Below the pieces are notes generated by a model. The model was given only the letters and a program-made list of their open reading frames with translations, ran no database searches and had not been told where the DNA came from. From Mangrovicoccus sp. HB161399 (GTDB lineage: Bacteria > Pseudomonadota > Alphaproteobacteria > Rhodobacterales > Rhodobacteraceae), in the NCBI RefSeq assembly GCF_013184745.1, contig NZ_JAATVU010000023.1, positions 1 through 64,000 on the forward strand: a stretch of 64,000 bases of DNA. The letters run 5' to 3'. This document shows, piece after piece, positions 44,513 through 52,683 of this stretch. Positions within the stretch are counted from its first letter, which is position 1; every line of letters starts with the position of its first letter. A program made the position numbers and the translations under genes.

Positions 44513-45607
44513 ATGGTGATGGTTTCCATCACGGAAAGTTGCCGTCCGGACGCCTGCGGGAACGCTGCGGACCCGCAGATGGCGGTCCTCGGCAACGGCG
44601 GGTCCGGCCCGTAGGCCGGGCGGCGTTCATCGCTGCCGCCTGTGCAGCCGCACCGCGCCCGCGGGGCACGGGATCGCAGCCAGCCACAGCGGCAGCGCCG
44701 CGGGCAGGGGCACCTTGGCCCGGGCGGTTCCGCTTGCGGCGGAAAAGGCGGAAGTTGCGGTGCCGGGGCTGGCCGGCGGAATTGCGGCCCGCGACGGCCG
44801 GCGGCTCCCACCTGCGGCGGCCTCCAGGTCGAGCCCGATGGCGTGGCTTGCATCGGGCCGTGCGCCGTCCGGGGTCGACGGGGTCTGCGAGGCAGCCTTT
44901 CAGTCCAGTGCCGCAGCGGAGGGCGAAGCCGCTGGCCGTCGCTGGCCGCCCCTTGTCCGTGCCGCCGCCATGCTGGAGCTGCCGGGACTTGCCGTGGCCA
45001 GGTTGGCGGGTCGGCCTTCCACCGCAATCATGGCGTTGAAGGCCGCTGCGCTGCCCATGTCCGGATCGACGGTCTCGCAGAGGCGCCGCGCCGCCGGACG
45101 GGTTCGAGAAGCTGGTCTCGGCGGGCAGCACCGGGCCGACGCAGCCGACCGCGCAGACGCGGGAGCGGGACGGACCCCAGCTGCCTCCTGAGGTGACGGG
45201 GCCGCCATGCCTGAGGCGGTGCCCGAGGCGGAGGCCTTCGGACAGGTGGAGGGGCCTGTGCCCAGCCGGACGCCGAACTCCGGCGCCGGTGCGCCGGGGC
45301 CGAAATCGCTCCTTGCCGCATGGGTGACGCTGCGGATGGCCCGCGCCGCGCTCCCTGCACGTCGACCGTCAGGCTGATCGTGGCTGCATGGAGAAGCCTG
45401 ACGCGCAAGCGGGGGCCGCCAAGAAACGGTGCATTCTCAAATCCGTCCCGCCCCCGCGGTTTGCCTTCCGTCGCTCCGGCAGGCGGGGGCCCCGGGGGAT
45501 GCCGTTCCGGCAGGCAGACCCGCCGCAAGGCGCGGTTTCGGCGCCGGGGTCTTCCCTTGGCCCGCAAGGACGTTTAGGCAGGCCCGGACCCAGACGGAGC
45601 CGTTTCC
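44513..45607. other. 1.1-kb gap, mostly gene debris
   Basis: No intact gene is seen between the MFS gene and ftsY. The left-centre part contains a broken minus-strand gene with a C-terminal sorting signal (listed separately). The rest shows no recognisable gene or RNA; the ftsY promoter should lie at the right end. Confidence 0.45.
44627..45208 (-). pseudogene. decayed VPLPA-CTERM protein gene
   Basis: The minus strand ends with a clear exosortase-type sorting signal: KVPLPAALPLWLAAIPCPAGAV then RLHRRQR and a TGA at 44627-44629, i.e. the VPLPA motif, a hydrophobic stretch and a basic tail. The 90-codon tail frame, which includes DASHAIGLDLEAAAGG, has no start codon and is cut off from the upstream in-frame stretch (CETVDPDMGSAAAFNAMIAVEG) by one in-frame TGA at 44900-44902. 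I therefore read it as a gene disrupted by a nonsense change and probably a frameshift further upstream. The N-terminus and any signal peptide are not recognisable. No exosortase gene is in the window. Confidence 0.45.
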
Positions 45608-46756
45608 ATGTCGTTCTTCAAGAAAATGAAAGACCGGATGTTCAAGTCTTCCTCGAAGATCGAGGACGGGCTCGAGGCCATCGTCGAGGAGGAAGGCTCG
45701 GTCGACGCGCCCGCGCCGCCGCCCGCGCCGGAGCCGCCTGCACCGGCACCGGCCCCCGCGCCCGCGGCTCCTGCCGCGGCGCCCGCAGCGCCGGTGCCGC
45801 CCGCGCCTGCTCCAATGCCGGTCCCGGATCCCGTGCCGCAGCCCGCCGCGGAGGCAGGGCCGGAGAAGAAGGGCGGCCTCTTCGCCCGGATGCTGGGCCG
45901 TGCCGACAAGTCCAGCGCGATGCGCCGCGCGCTCGACGACGACATGCTGGAGCAGATCGAGGATCTGCTGATCACCGCCGACATGGGGGTCGAAACCGCT
46001 GCCCGCGTGACCGCGAACATGGCCGAGGGCCGGATGGGGCAGCGGCTGTCGACCGCCGAGCTGAAGCAGGTCATGGCGCAGGAAATTGCCCGGATCATGG
46101 AGCCCGTGGCGCGGCCGCTGCCGCTCTATCCGAAGACCCCGCAGGTGGTGCTGGTCGTCGGCGTCAACGGCTCGGGCAAGACCACCACGATCGGCAAGCT
46201 CGCCTCGCAGTTCCGTGCGGCCGGCAAGAACGTGGTGATTGCCGCGGGCGACACCTTCCGCGCCGCGGCCGTCGAGCAGCTGCAGGTCTGGGGCAGCCGC
46301 GCAGGCGTGCCGGTGCTGACCGCGCCCGAGGGCTCGGACCCGGCGAGCCTTGCCTACGAGGCGATGGAAAAGGCGCAGCGCGACGGCGCGGACCTGCTGA
46401 TGATCGACACCGCCGGGCGGCTGCAGAACCGCGCCGACCTGATGGAGGAGCTGGCCAAGATCGTCCGGGTGATCCGCAAGAAGGACCCGGAGGCGCCGCA
46501 CAACACGCTGCTGGTGCTCGACGCGACCACCGGCCAGAACGCGGTGACCCAGGTGCAGGAGTTCCAGCGGCTGGCCGATGTCTCGGGGTTGGTGATGACC
46601 AAGCTCGACGGCACCGCCAAGGGCGGCGTGCTGGTGGCGCTGGCCGACCGCTTCGGCCTGCCGATCCACGCCATCGGGGTGGGCGAGCAGATCGACGACC
46701 TCGCGCCCTTCGATCCGGAGGAATTCGCCGCCGCGCTGACCGGCCTCGAGGTCTGA
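45608..46756 (+). CDS. ftsY: signal recognition particle receptor FtsY
   Basis: A 382-residue SRP-GTPase receptor that docks ribosome-SRP complexes at the inner membrane. After a basic amphipathic N-terminus comes an acidic/proline-alanine linker (residues about 34-80), then the N domain and G domain: GVNGSGKTTTIGKLA (P loop), AAGDTFRAAAVEQL, MIDTAGRLQN, TKLDGTAKGG and GVGEQIDDLAPF. The linker is unusually Pro/Ala rich compared with the acidic A domain of E. coli. It heads the rightward ftsY-DMT-yciB group. Confidence 0.97.
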   Translation: MSFFKKMKDRMFKSSSKIEDGLEAIVEEEGSVDAPAPPPAPEPPAPAPAPAPAAPAAAPAAPVPPAPAPMPVPDPVPQPAAEAGPEKKGGLFARMLGRADKSSAMRRALDDDMLEQIEDLLITADMGVETAARVTANMAEGRMGQRLSTAELKQVMAQEIARIMEPVARPLPLYPKTPQVVLVVGVNGSGKTTTIGKLASQFRAAGKNVVIAAGDTFRAAAVEQLQVWGSRAGVPVLTAPEGSDPASLAYEAMEKAQRDGADLLMIDTAGRLQNRADLMEELAKIVRVIRKKDPEAPHNTLLVLDATTGQNAVTQVQEFQRLADVSGLVMTKLDGTAKGGVLVALADRFGLPIHAIGVGEQIDDLAPFDPEEFAAALTGLEV

Positions 46757-46773
46757 CCCCGGCCGCCGCGGCG

Positions 46774-47235
46774 TCAGCCGCGGTGTTCCAGCCGCCGCAC
46801 GGCCTCCAGCACCACTAGCGCCAGGGCGGTGGCCAGCGCGCCCATCGGGATGTTGCCGATCCCGCAGGCCAGCCCGGCGGCGCCGGCCATCCACATGCTG
46901 GCCCCGGTGGTCAGCCCGTGCACCCGGTCGCCCTGGAAAATGATCGTCCCGGCGGCCAGGAAGGCCACGCCCGAGGTCACCGCCGCGATCAGCCGCAGCG
47001 GATCGGTGCGCAGCGTGGCGGTGTCGCCGGGCAGCGCCATCAGGTCGAGCGCGATCAGCGTGAACAGGCAGGCGGCGATCGCGATCAGCATGTGGGTGCG
47101 CAGCCCGGCCGCCTTGTGCCGGACCTGCCGCTCGATGCCGAGCGCGCCTCCCAGCACCAGCGCGGCGCAGAGCCTCAGCGCCGCCACCGGCAATGGCGTC
47201 GCCGAGAATCCGCCGCCCAGCTCGTGGCGCAGCAT
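46774..47235 (-). CDS. MgtC/SapB family protein
   Basis: A 153-residue inner membrane protein with four to five hydrophobic segments. MgtC features are ALVLGGALGIERQVRHKAAGLRTHMLIAIAACLFTLIAL and RLIAAVTSGVAFLAAGTIIF, the conserved N-terminal membrane domain. It lacks the C-terminal ACT-like soluble domain of Salmonella MgtC, like many short SapB-type homologues. The ATG at 47235 is chosen; a GTG eight codons earlier is also open. It lies between ftsY and the DMT transporter on the opposite strand. Confidence 0.9.
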   Translation of the reverse strand: MLRHELGGGFSATPLPVAALRLCAALVLGGALGIERQVRHKAAGLRTHMLIAIAACLFTLIALDLMALPGDTATLRTDPLRLIAAVTSGVAFLAAGTIIFQGDRVHGLTTGASMWMAGAAGLACGIGNIPMGALATALALVVLEAVRRLEHRG

Positions 47236-47331
47236 CTGCCAGAGGCCCTGGCCGGTCACGGCCGGCCCTGCGGGGTTGCGCGCCCGGGCGCGTTGCCTGC
47301 ATAGGCTTGGGGTGTCTTTTCCGAGGTGATC

Positions 47332-48234
47332 ATGTCCGGCTGGCTCCTGTCGCTCGAAGGTACCGACCAGGGGCGCACCCTGGCAATGCTTCTCGCTCTG
47401 TCCGCGGCGCTGCTGCACGCGATCTTCGGCGCGCTCCAGAAAGGGCGGCACGATCCCTGGCTGAGCCGCGGCGCAATCGATTTCTGCTACGGGATCATGG
47501 CGATGCCGGTGGCGCTGTTCCTGGTGCCCCGGCCCGAGCCGCACATGTGGCCGATCTTCGCGCTCTGCTTCGCGGTGCATGTGGTCTACAAGATCCTGCA
47601 GGGCATGGCCTACACCAAGGGCGCCTACACGGTCGTCTATCCGGTGGTGCGCGGCACCGGGCCGCTCTTCGCGATGATCGGCGCGGTCCTGATCTTCGGC
47701 GAGCGCTTCACCTGGGTGCAATGGGGCGGACTCGGCGTGCTGCTCGCGGGCATCTACGGGCTGGCCGCCTACAACCTCGTCCATGTCACGGTGAACCGCC
47801 ACACGCTGGTGCCGGCGCTGCTCTTCGCGGTGGCGACGGGGGTCTTCGTGGCGCTCTACACGACGGTGGACGCCTACGGCATCCGCGCGACGGCGGACCC
47901 GTTCACCTTCCTCGCCTGGTTCTTCTTCATCGACGGGGCGGTCTTCCCGGTGGTGGCCCTGATCCGCTGGCGCCGCATGGCCGACCCGCCCGCGCCGGGC
48001 CCCTTGATGCTGCGCGGGCTGGTCGGCGGGATCATCGCCTATGGCAGCTTCGGCACGGTGATGCTGGCGACGCGGCTCGACAGCGTCGGCGAGGCAGCGG
48101 TTCTGCGCGAGACGTCGACGGTCTTCGCCGCGCTGATCGGCTGGGTGCTGCTGGGCGAGTCGACCGGCCCGCGCCGCGTCGCGCTGATGGCGCTGATCGC
48201 CCTCGGCGCGGTGATTGTCGAGGCAGGCGGTTAG
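47332..48234 (+). CDS. EamA/DMT family transporter
   Basis: A 300-residue inner membrane protein with about ten hydrophobic segments arranged as two EamA-like repeats (GALQKGRHDPWLSRG..., then LLFAVATGVFVALYTTVDAYG). GAYTVVYPVVRGTGPLFAMIGAVLIFGERFT and its counterpart GEAAVLRETSTVFAALIGWVLLGES are the repeat ends. The ATG at 47332 has GAGG five bases upstream; GTG at 47326 is alternative. Substrate unknown. The neighbouring ftsY and yciB make a grouping common in Rhodobacteraceae. Confidence 0.9.
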   Translation: MSGWLLSLEGTDQGRTLAMLLALSAALLHAIFGALQKGRHDPWLSRGAIDFCYGIMAMPVALFLVPRPEPHMWPIFALCFAVHVVYKILQGMAYTKGAYTVVYPVVRGTGPLFAMIGAVLIFGERFTWVQWGGLGVLLAGIYGLAAYNLVHVTVNRHTLVPALLFAVATGVFVALYTTVDAYGIRATADPFTFLAWFFFIDGAVFPVVALIRWRRMADPPAPGPLMLRGLVGGIIAYGSFGTVMLATRLDSVGEAAVLRETSTVFAALIGWVLLGESTGPRRVALMALIALGAVIVEAGG

Positions 48235-48344
48235 CGCGCCGACGGTAACCGCGAGGTCACGAATTCGCCTGCAGGCTGCAAGATTGCTGGATTCCGGCGC
48301 GCCACTGTCCTAACCGGTGCCCTGACCATCCTTGGAGGCTGAGC

Positions 48345-48944
48345 ATGAGCGATCAGAACGACTGGCGGAAGCAGGCGCTGGACTTGGGCCCGGTGCTGCT
48401 CTTCGTGGCGGGTTACCTGCTGGTGAGGGAGAAGAGCTTCCTGATCGGCGGCCGCGAATACGAGGGCTTCGTCATCGTGACTGCCTGCTTCATCCCGCTG
48501 CTGATGCTCACCAACTGGCTGCTCTACAAGATCTCCGGCAAGGTCAGCCGGATGCAGATCTTCACCCTGGTGCTCGCCGTCGTCTTCGGCGGACTCACCG
48601 TCGGGCTGAACGACGAGCGGTTCTTCAAGATGAAGTCGACGCTCGCCTTCGGCATCTTCTCCGGCCTGCTCTGGGTGGGAATCGCCCGCGGCCAGTCCTG
48701 GCTGGAATTCATCATGGACGGCGCACTGCCGATCACCCACGAAGGCTGGATGATCCTCACGAAGCGGCTGGCGATCTTCTTCGCCGGCGTCGCCGCCGCC
48801 AACGAGATCATCTGGCGCGGCTTCTCGACGGATGTCTTCGTCGCCTGGGACACGTTCGGGCAGATGGCGGCGATGATGGCCTTCTTCGTCTCGCAGGCGG
48901 GACTTCTCAAGCGGCACAGCACAGAGGACGGCGGCAGCGCCTGA
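48345..48944 (+). CDS. yciB: septation protein A / YciB family
   Basis: A 199-residue inner membrane protein (YciB/IspZ family) with about five hydrophobic segments. Family features: LDLGPVLLFVAGY near the N-terminus, TNWLLYKISGKVSRMQIFTLVLAVVFGGLTVGLNDERFFKMKSTL, and LTKRLAIFFAGVAAANEIIWRGFSTDVFVAWDTFG. YciB helps keep cell-envelope integrity and cell division in E. coli and interacts with elongation and division proteins. Confidence 0.94.
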   Translation: MSDQNDWRKQALDLGPVLLFVAGYLLVREKSFLIGGREYEGFVIVTACFIPLLMLTNWLLYKISGKVSRMQIFTLVLAVVFGGLTVGLNDERFFKMKSTLAFGIFSGLLWVGIARGQSWLEFIMDGALPITHEGWMILTKRLAIFFAGVAAANEIIWRGFSTDVFVAWDTFGQMAAMMAFFVSQAGLLKRHSTEDGGSA

Positions 48945-48957
48945 GCGGCCGGAGTCC

Positions 48958-49581
48958 TCAGCCGACCGGCGACACGTAGCAGCAGGGGACATAGCGGCGG
49001 TCGTAGTCGCGGTTGAGCTGTTCCAGCGAGCCGGCTCGGCCGCCCCAGGTGTACCAAGTCCCGCCGAGCCGGTAGATGTAGTGGCACAGTCCACCGTACA
49101 TCGTATAGGCGGGGTCGCCCTTCTGCACGCCGACGATCAGCTCGTTGCGGCCGTTGTCGGCGGCCACCTCCGTCGCATTGCGGAACCCGCAGACCCGCCG
49201 CAGGTAGTCGGCCAGCACCGGCGGGGGCAGCGCGATGGTGACGGAAATCTCCTTGTCGGCCATCGACGCGCCGACAGGCACGTTCTCCGGGATGGAATTG
49301 ATCTTCTCGATGTAGCCGCTCATCGTGAAGCCGCCGAGACCCGGATACCCCGCGCAGAAAGTCTGGATCATGCCCAGCAGGCGCTCGTTCCGCTCTGCCT
49401 TTAGGATCATCAGATAGGTCTTGATCTCGGCCGCGATGCGGGTGTCCCAGCGGGCGGCGTCCGAAAGTGCCTGCTGGTCCTTCAGGGTCGGGCTGTGCGC
49501 GTAGAGCGCGTAGAGCGCGGCCGCGAAGCCGCAGACTCCCTGAGTCCGGTTCACGAACCCCATGTCGTCAATGTCGGGCAT
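48958..49581 (-). CDS. unknown protein, possible papain-like cysteine peptidase
   Basis: A 207-residue protein I cannot assign. The N-terminus has NRTQGVCGFAAALYAL, a Gln/Cys (C17) patch like the nucleophile turn of papain-like enzymes, and the C-terminal part has GGLCHYIYRLGGTWYTWGG with H167 followed by aromatic residues, as at the His site of such folds. Six other cysteines (including a terminal CC) are unusual for a cytoplasmic protein. No signal peptide or membrane segment. GGAGG precedes the ATG. It stands alone between yciB and a GST gene, so context gives no partner. The peptidase reading is tentative. Confidence 0.6.
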   Translation of the reverse strand: MPDIDDMGFVNRTQGVCGFAAALYALYAHSPTLKDQQALSDAARWDTRIAAEIKTYLMILKAERNERLLGMIQTFCAGYPGLGGFTMSGYIEKINSIPENVPVGASMADKEISVTIALPPPVLADYLRRVCGFRNATEVAADNGRNELIVGVQKGDPAYTMYGGLCHYIYRLGGTWYTWGGRAGSLEQLNRDYDRRYVPCCYVSPVG

Positions 49582-49673
49582 GGTCTTCCTCCGGTTTCCC
49601 GCGGAAAGGGAGCGGCATTTGCCCGAGTCGTGTCAAGGTTGGGCGGGCGGGACCGGCCCCGCCCTCCGCCGGA

Positions 49674-50372
49674 TCACCTGGTCCGGAACAGGATCTCCTG
49701 CGCCTTGCGGTCGTTGCTGCCGGAACGCAGATCGGCATGCAGCGCGCGGCCCCTGGCGACGCCGGGGCGGGCGGCCACCGTGTCCAGCCAGCGGGCGAGG
49801 TTCGGCTTGTCCTCCAGGGTCTGCTGCTGGCCTTCCCAGAGCGAGGCCCAGGGCCAGATCGCCATGTCGGCGATGGTGAACTCGCCGGTGGCGGCGTATT
49901 CGGTCTTGCCCAGCTGGGTGTCGAGCACGCGGTAGAGCCGCCCGACCTCGGCGCGGTAGCGGTCCTGCGCATAGGGCAGCACCTGCGGCGGATCGAGATC
50001 GGGCGCGTATTTCAGGAAGTGGTGCGCCTGGCCCGCCATGGGGCCGACGCCGCCCATCTGCCACATCAGCCACTGGTCGACGGCGATGCGCTCGCGCTCG
50101 GTGCGGCCGCAGAAGCGCCCGGTCTTGCGGGCGAGATACTGCAGGATCGCGCCCGACTCGAAGATCGGGACCGGCGCCCCGTCCGGTCCGTCCGGATCGA
50201 CGATGGCGGGCATGCGGTTGTTGGGCGCGATTTCCAGGAAAGCCGGGTCGAACTGGTCGCCCGCGCCGATATTCACCAGATGGGTCTCGTAGGGCAGCTC
50301 CATCTCCTCCAGCGCGATGGAGATCTTCCAGCCGTTGGGGGTGGGCCAGTAGTAGAGGTCGATCGGGGCCAT
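49674..50372 (-). CDS. glutathione S-transferase family protein (YfcG/YghU-like)
   Basis: A 232-residue GST-fold protein. The thioredoxin-like N-terminal domain reads DLYYWPTPNGWKISIALEEMELPYE, with N-x-x (TPNG) at the position used by Nu-class GSTs, then PAIVDPDG and ESGAILQYLA (the glutathione-contact ES). The C-terminal helices include TIADMAIWPWASLW. Such Nu-class proteins act as disulfide reductases of small thiols. The ATG at 50372 has GGAG just upstream. Confidence 0.92.
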   Translation of the reverse strand: MAPIDLYYWPTPNGWKISIALEEMELPYETHLVNIGAGDQFDPAFLEIAPNNRMPAIVDPDGPDGAPVPIFESGAILQYLARKTGRFCGRTERERIAVDQWLMWQMGGVGPMAGQAHHFLKYAPDLDPPQVLPYAQDRYRAEVGRLYRVLDTQLGKTEYAATGEFTIADMAIWPWASLWEGQQQTLEDKPNLARWLDTVAARPGVARGRALHADLRSGSNDRKAQEILFRTR

Positions 50373-50542
50373 TGGGGTCTCCTCTTGGCGTCGCGCCCAT
50401 CCTGCACCGGCGGGGGCGCGCCGCAACCCCCGGCGCTGCGCAATGGCGCGAGCTTTGTTGCAGTCCCGCGGTCCCGCGTCCCGGAGATTGACCGCCGGCC
50501 CGGGGCGGCGCTACGCTGCATTCCGCAGAAGGAGAGCGGGCA

Positions 50543-50812
50543 ATGGCAGGCGGCTGGGCGCAGGACGGCGCGGTGAACGAACAGATCGAGGCCTCGATCG
50601 AGGACGAGCTGCGCCGCATGCAGGCGCGCCGCCAGCCGGTCGGCGACAGCCTGGCCGAATGCGCGGAATGCGGCGAGCCGATTCCCGAGAAGCGGCGGAC
50701 CGCGATCCCGGGCGTGAAGCTCTGCATCGAGTGCCAGTCGGACCGCGACCGCCGTCCGGTGCAGCGAGGCGGCTTCAACCGCCGGGGCTCGAAGGACAGC
50801 CAGCTGAAATAG
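50543..50812 (+). CDS. DksA/TraR-type C4 zinc finger protein
   Basis: An 89-residue protein with one four-Cys zinc finger: CAECGEPI and LCIECQ, in the DksA/TraR-family setting (ARRQPVGDSLAECAECGEPIPEKRR...GVKLCIECQ). It lacks the long N-terminal coiled coil and acidic tip of true DksA, like the short YbiI/TraR-like group that may modulate RNA polymerase. The ribosome site AAGGAG is eight bases before the ATG. Confidence 0.9.
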   Translation: MAGGWAQDGAVNEQIEASIEDELRRMQARRQPVGDSLAECAECGEPIPEKRRTAIPGVKLCIECQSDRDRRPVQRGGFNRRGSKDSQLK

Positions 50813-50863
50813 CCGGCCGGGTCCCGTCCGTGCCGCCCGCGGCGGGGCTGGCACGCGCCGCGC

Positions 50864-50892
50864 TTGACCTCCGGCTGCCGGAGTCCTAATGG
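50864..50892 (+). promoter_or_regulatory. promoter of SAM-II/metZ transcript
   Basis: TTGACC (50864-50869), 17-base spacer, TAATGG (50887-50892). The start site would be at about 50899, exactly where the riboswitch structure begins. Confidence 0.65.
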
Positions 50893-50897
50893 CATGC

Positions 50898-50953
50898 CCC
50901 GTGGCGCTTTGTTACCGGATTGCGGGCCACGTTAAAGATTCCGCTAAAGAGGT
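50898..50953 (+). ncRNA. SAM-II riboswitch
   Basis: The leader matches the SAM-II (SAM-alpha) class of alphaproteobacteria. The P1 stem CGTGGC (50900-50905)/GCCACG (50926-50931) is perfect; the loop CGGA (50916-50919) can pair with TCCG (50940-50943) to make the pseudoknot; the conserved GCCACGTTAAA and CGCTAAAGAGG blocks are present. SAM binding should lower metZ expression; the ribosome site at 50992-50997 lies about 40 bases downstream. Confidence 0.85.
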
Positions 50954-51004
50954 CGAGGGCGGGGCCCTCCCCACTCTTCCCGGGCCATGACAAGGAGACG
51001 CTCA

Positions 51005-52210
51005 ATGGCGGACGATCTGAAAGTTTCCGGGAAGGCAGGCTGGCAGCCCCGGACCAAGCTGGTCCATGGCGGCACCCGCCGCAGCCAGTACAACGAGGTC
51101 AGCGAAGCGATGTTCCTGACCCAGGGCTTCGTCTACGAGACCGCCGAACAGGCCGAGGCGCGGTTCAAGACCGTCGGCCCCGACGAGTTCATCTACGCCC
51201 GCTACGGCAACCCGACCGTCGCGATGTTCGAGGAGCGCGCCGCGCTGCTGGAAGGCGCGGAAGACGCCTTTGCCTGCGCCTCCGGCATGGCCGCGGTGTC
51301 GGGCGCGCTGACCTCCATGCTGCAGGCGGGCGACCATATCGTCTCTGCCAAGGCGCTGTTCGGCTCCTGCCTCTACGTGGTGGAGAACATCCTGTCGCGC
51401 TACGGCGTCGAGGTGACCTTCGTCGACGGCACCGACCTGGAGGCCTGGAAGGCCGCCGTGCGCCCCGATACCAAGGCGGTGTTCCTCGAGGCCATCTCCA
51501 ACCCGACGCTGGAAGTTGCCGACCTTCGCGGCATCTCGAAGATCGCGCATGACAACGGCGCGCTGGTCCTCGTCGACAACGTCTTCGCCACCCCGGTCTT
51601 CCAGCGCTCGCTGGAGCTGGGCGCCGATGTCGTGATCTATTCCGCGACCAAGCACATGGACGGGCAGGGCCGGGTCCTGGGCGGCATCGTGCTGGGCACC
51701 AAGGAGTTCATCCGCGGCACGCTCGAACCCTACATGAAGCATACCGGCGGCTCGATGTCGCCCTTCAACGCCTGGGTGCTGCTCAAGGGGCTGGAGACCA
51801 TGGCGCTGCGCTGCGACGCGCAGGCGGACACGGCAGAGGCGCTGGCCGCCGCGCTCGACGGGCATCCGAAGCTGGAGAAGGTGATTTTCCCGGGACTGGC
51901 CTCACATGCCCAGCACGAGCTGGCGAAGTCGCAGATGAGCCGTCCGGGCACGATGCTGTCGATCGAGGTCAAGGGCGGGCAGGAGGCGGCCTTCCGCGTG
52001 CTGAACGCGCTCGAGGTCTTCATCATCTCGAACAACCTGGGCGACGCGAAATCCATCGTGACCCATCCGGCGACCACCACGCATTCGCGGCTCTCCGACG
52101 AGCAGAAGGCGGAGCTTGGCATCGCGCCCGGGCTGATCCGCATCTCCTGCGGGCTCGAGGACAGCGGCGACCTGGTGGCCGACATGCTGGCGGCGCTGGA
52201 CCAGGCGTGA
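51005..52210 (+). CDS. metZ: O-succinylhomoserine sulfhydrylase
   Basis: A 401-residue PLP enzyme of the Cys/Met-metabolism gamma family that makes homocysteine from O-succinylhomoserine and sulfide. FLTQGFVYETAEQAEARF is the MetZ-type N-terminal region, YARYGNPTVAMFEE, SGMAAVSGAL and the PLP-lysine segment IYSATKHMDGQGR follow, with THPATTTHSRL near the end. The ATG at 51005 has AAGGAG seven bases upstream. Its SAM-II riboswitch supports the methionine-pathway role and MetZ over the cystathionine enzymes. Confidence 0.94.
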   Translation: MADDLKVSGKAGWQPRTKLVHGGTRRSQYNEVSEAMFLTQGFVYETAEQAEARFKTVGPDEFIYARYGNPTVAMFEERAALLEGAEDAFACASGMAAVSGALTSMLQAGDHIVSAKALFGSCLYVVENILSRYGVEVTFVDGTDLEAWKAAVRPDTKAVFLEAISNPTLEVADLRGISKIAHDNGALVLVDNVFATPVFQRSLELGADVVIYSATKHMDGQGRVLGGIVLGTKEFIRGTLEPYMKHTGGSMSPFNAWVLLKGLETMALRCDAQADTAEALAAALDGHPKLEKVIFPGLASHAQHELAKSQMSRPGTMLSIEVKGGQEAAFRVLNALEVFIISNNLGDAKSIVTHPATTTHSRLSDEQKAELGIAPGLIRISCGLEDSGDLVADMLAALDQA

Positions 52211-52683
52211 CCGTGACGCTGCGCCGGGGCGGGGCGGAGGACGCTCCCGCCCTGGCGCGGATCTTCCGCGCGGCGATCCTGCGCGGCACCAAGGGCGCCT
52301 ATTCGGCGGAACAGCGCCTGGCCTGGGCGCAGTCCCGCCGCACGCCGCAGGAGTGGCGCGGTCGGATCGGGGGGCTGGACCTCTGGATCCTCGAAAGCGG
52401 CGTCGGGGCGATCGGCTTCGCCGCGCTGGACGGCGACTGCTTCGACCTGCTCTTCGTCCATCCCGACCATGCCGGGCAGGGCCATTCGCGCCAGCTGCAC
52501 GATGCCGTGGTTGCCGAGGCGCGCAACCGCGGCCTCGCCGGTCTCGTCACCCATGCCAGCCACGTCTCCCGCCCGGTCTTCGCCCGCTTCGGCTGGACCG
52601 TGGAATCGGAGGGCGAGGCCGAACGGGGCGGCGTCCTGCTGGGCTATTCCGTGATGCGGCTGGACCTTCCGGCGCCGGCCTGA
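52207..52683 (+). CDS. GNAT family N-acetyltransferase
   Basis: A 158-residue acetyltransferase. The acetyl-CoA motif A is LLFVHPDHAGQGHSRQLHDAVV (VxPxxxGxG form), with the N-terminal LRRGGAEDAPALARIFRAAI and a C-terminal FARFGWTVESE. The GTG start overlaps metZ (GTGA), so it is under the same riboswitch, which hints at a thiol or amino acid link. Its last 40 bases are overlapped by the opposing sulfotransferase gene. Confidence 0.88.
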   Translation: MTVTLRRGGAEDAPALARIFRAAILRGTKGAYSAEQRLAWAQSRRTPQEWRGRIGGLDLWILESGVGAIGFAALDGDCFDLLFVHPDHAGQGHSRQLHDAVVAEARNRGLAGLVTHASHVSRPVFARFGWTVESEGEAERGGVLLGYSVMRLDLPAPA

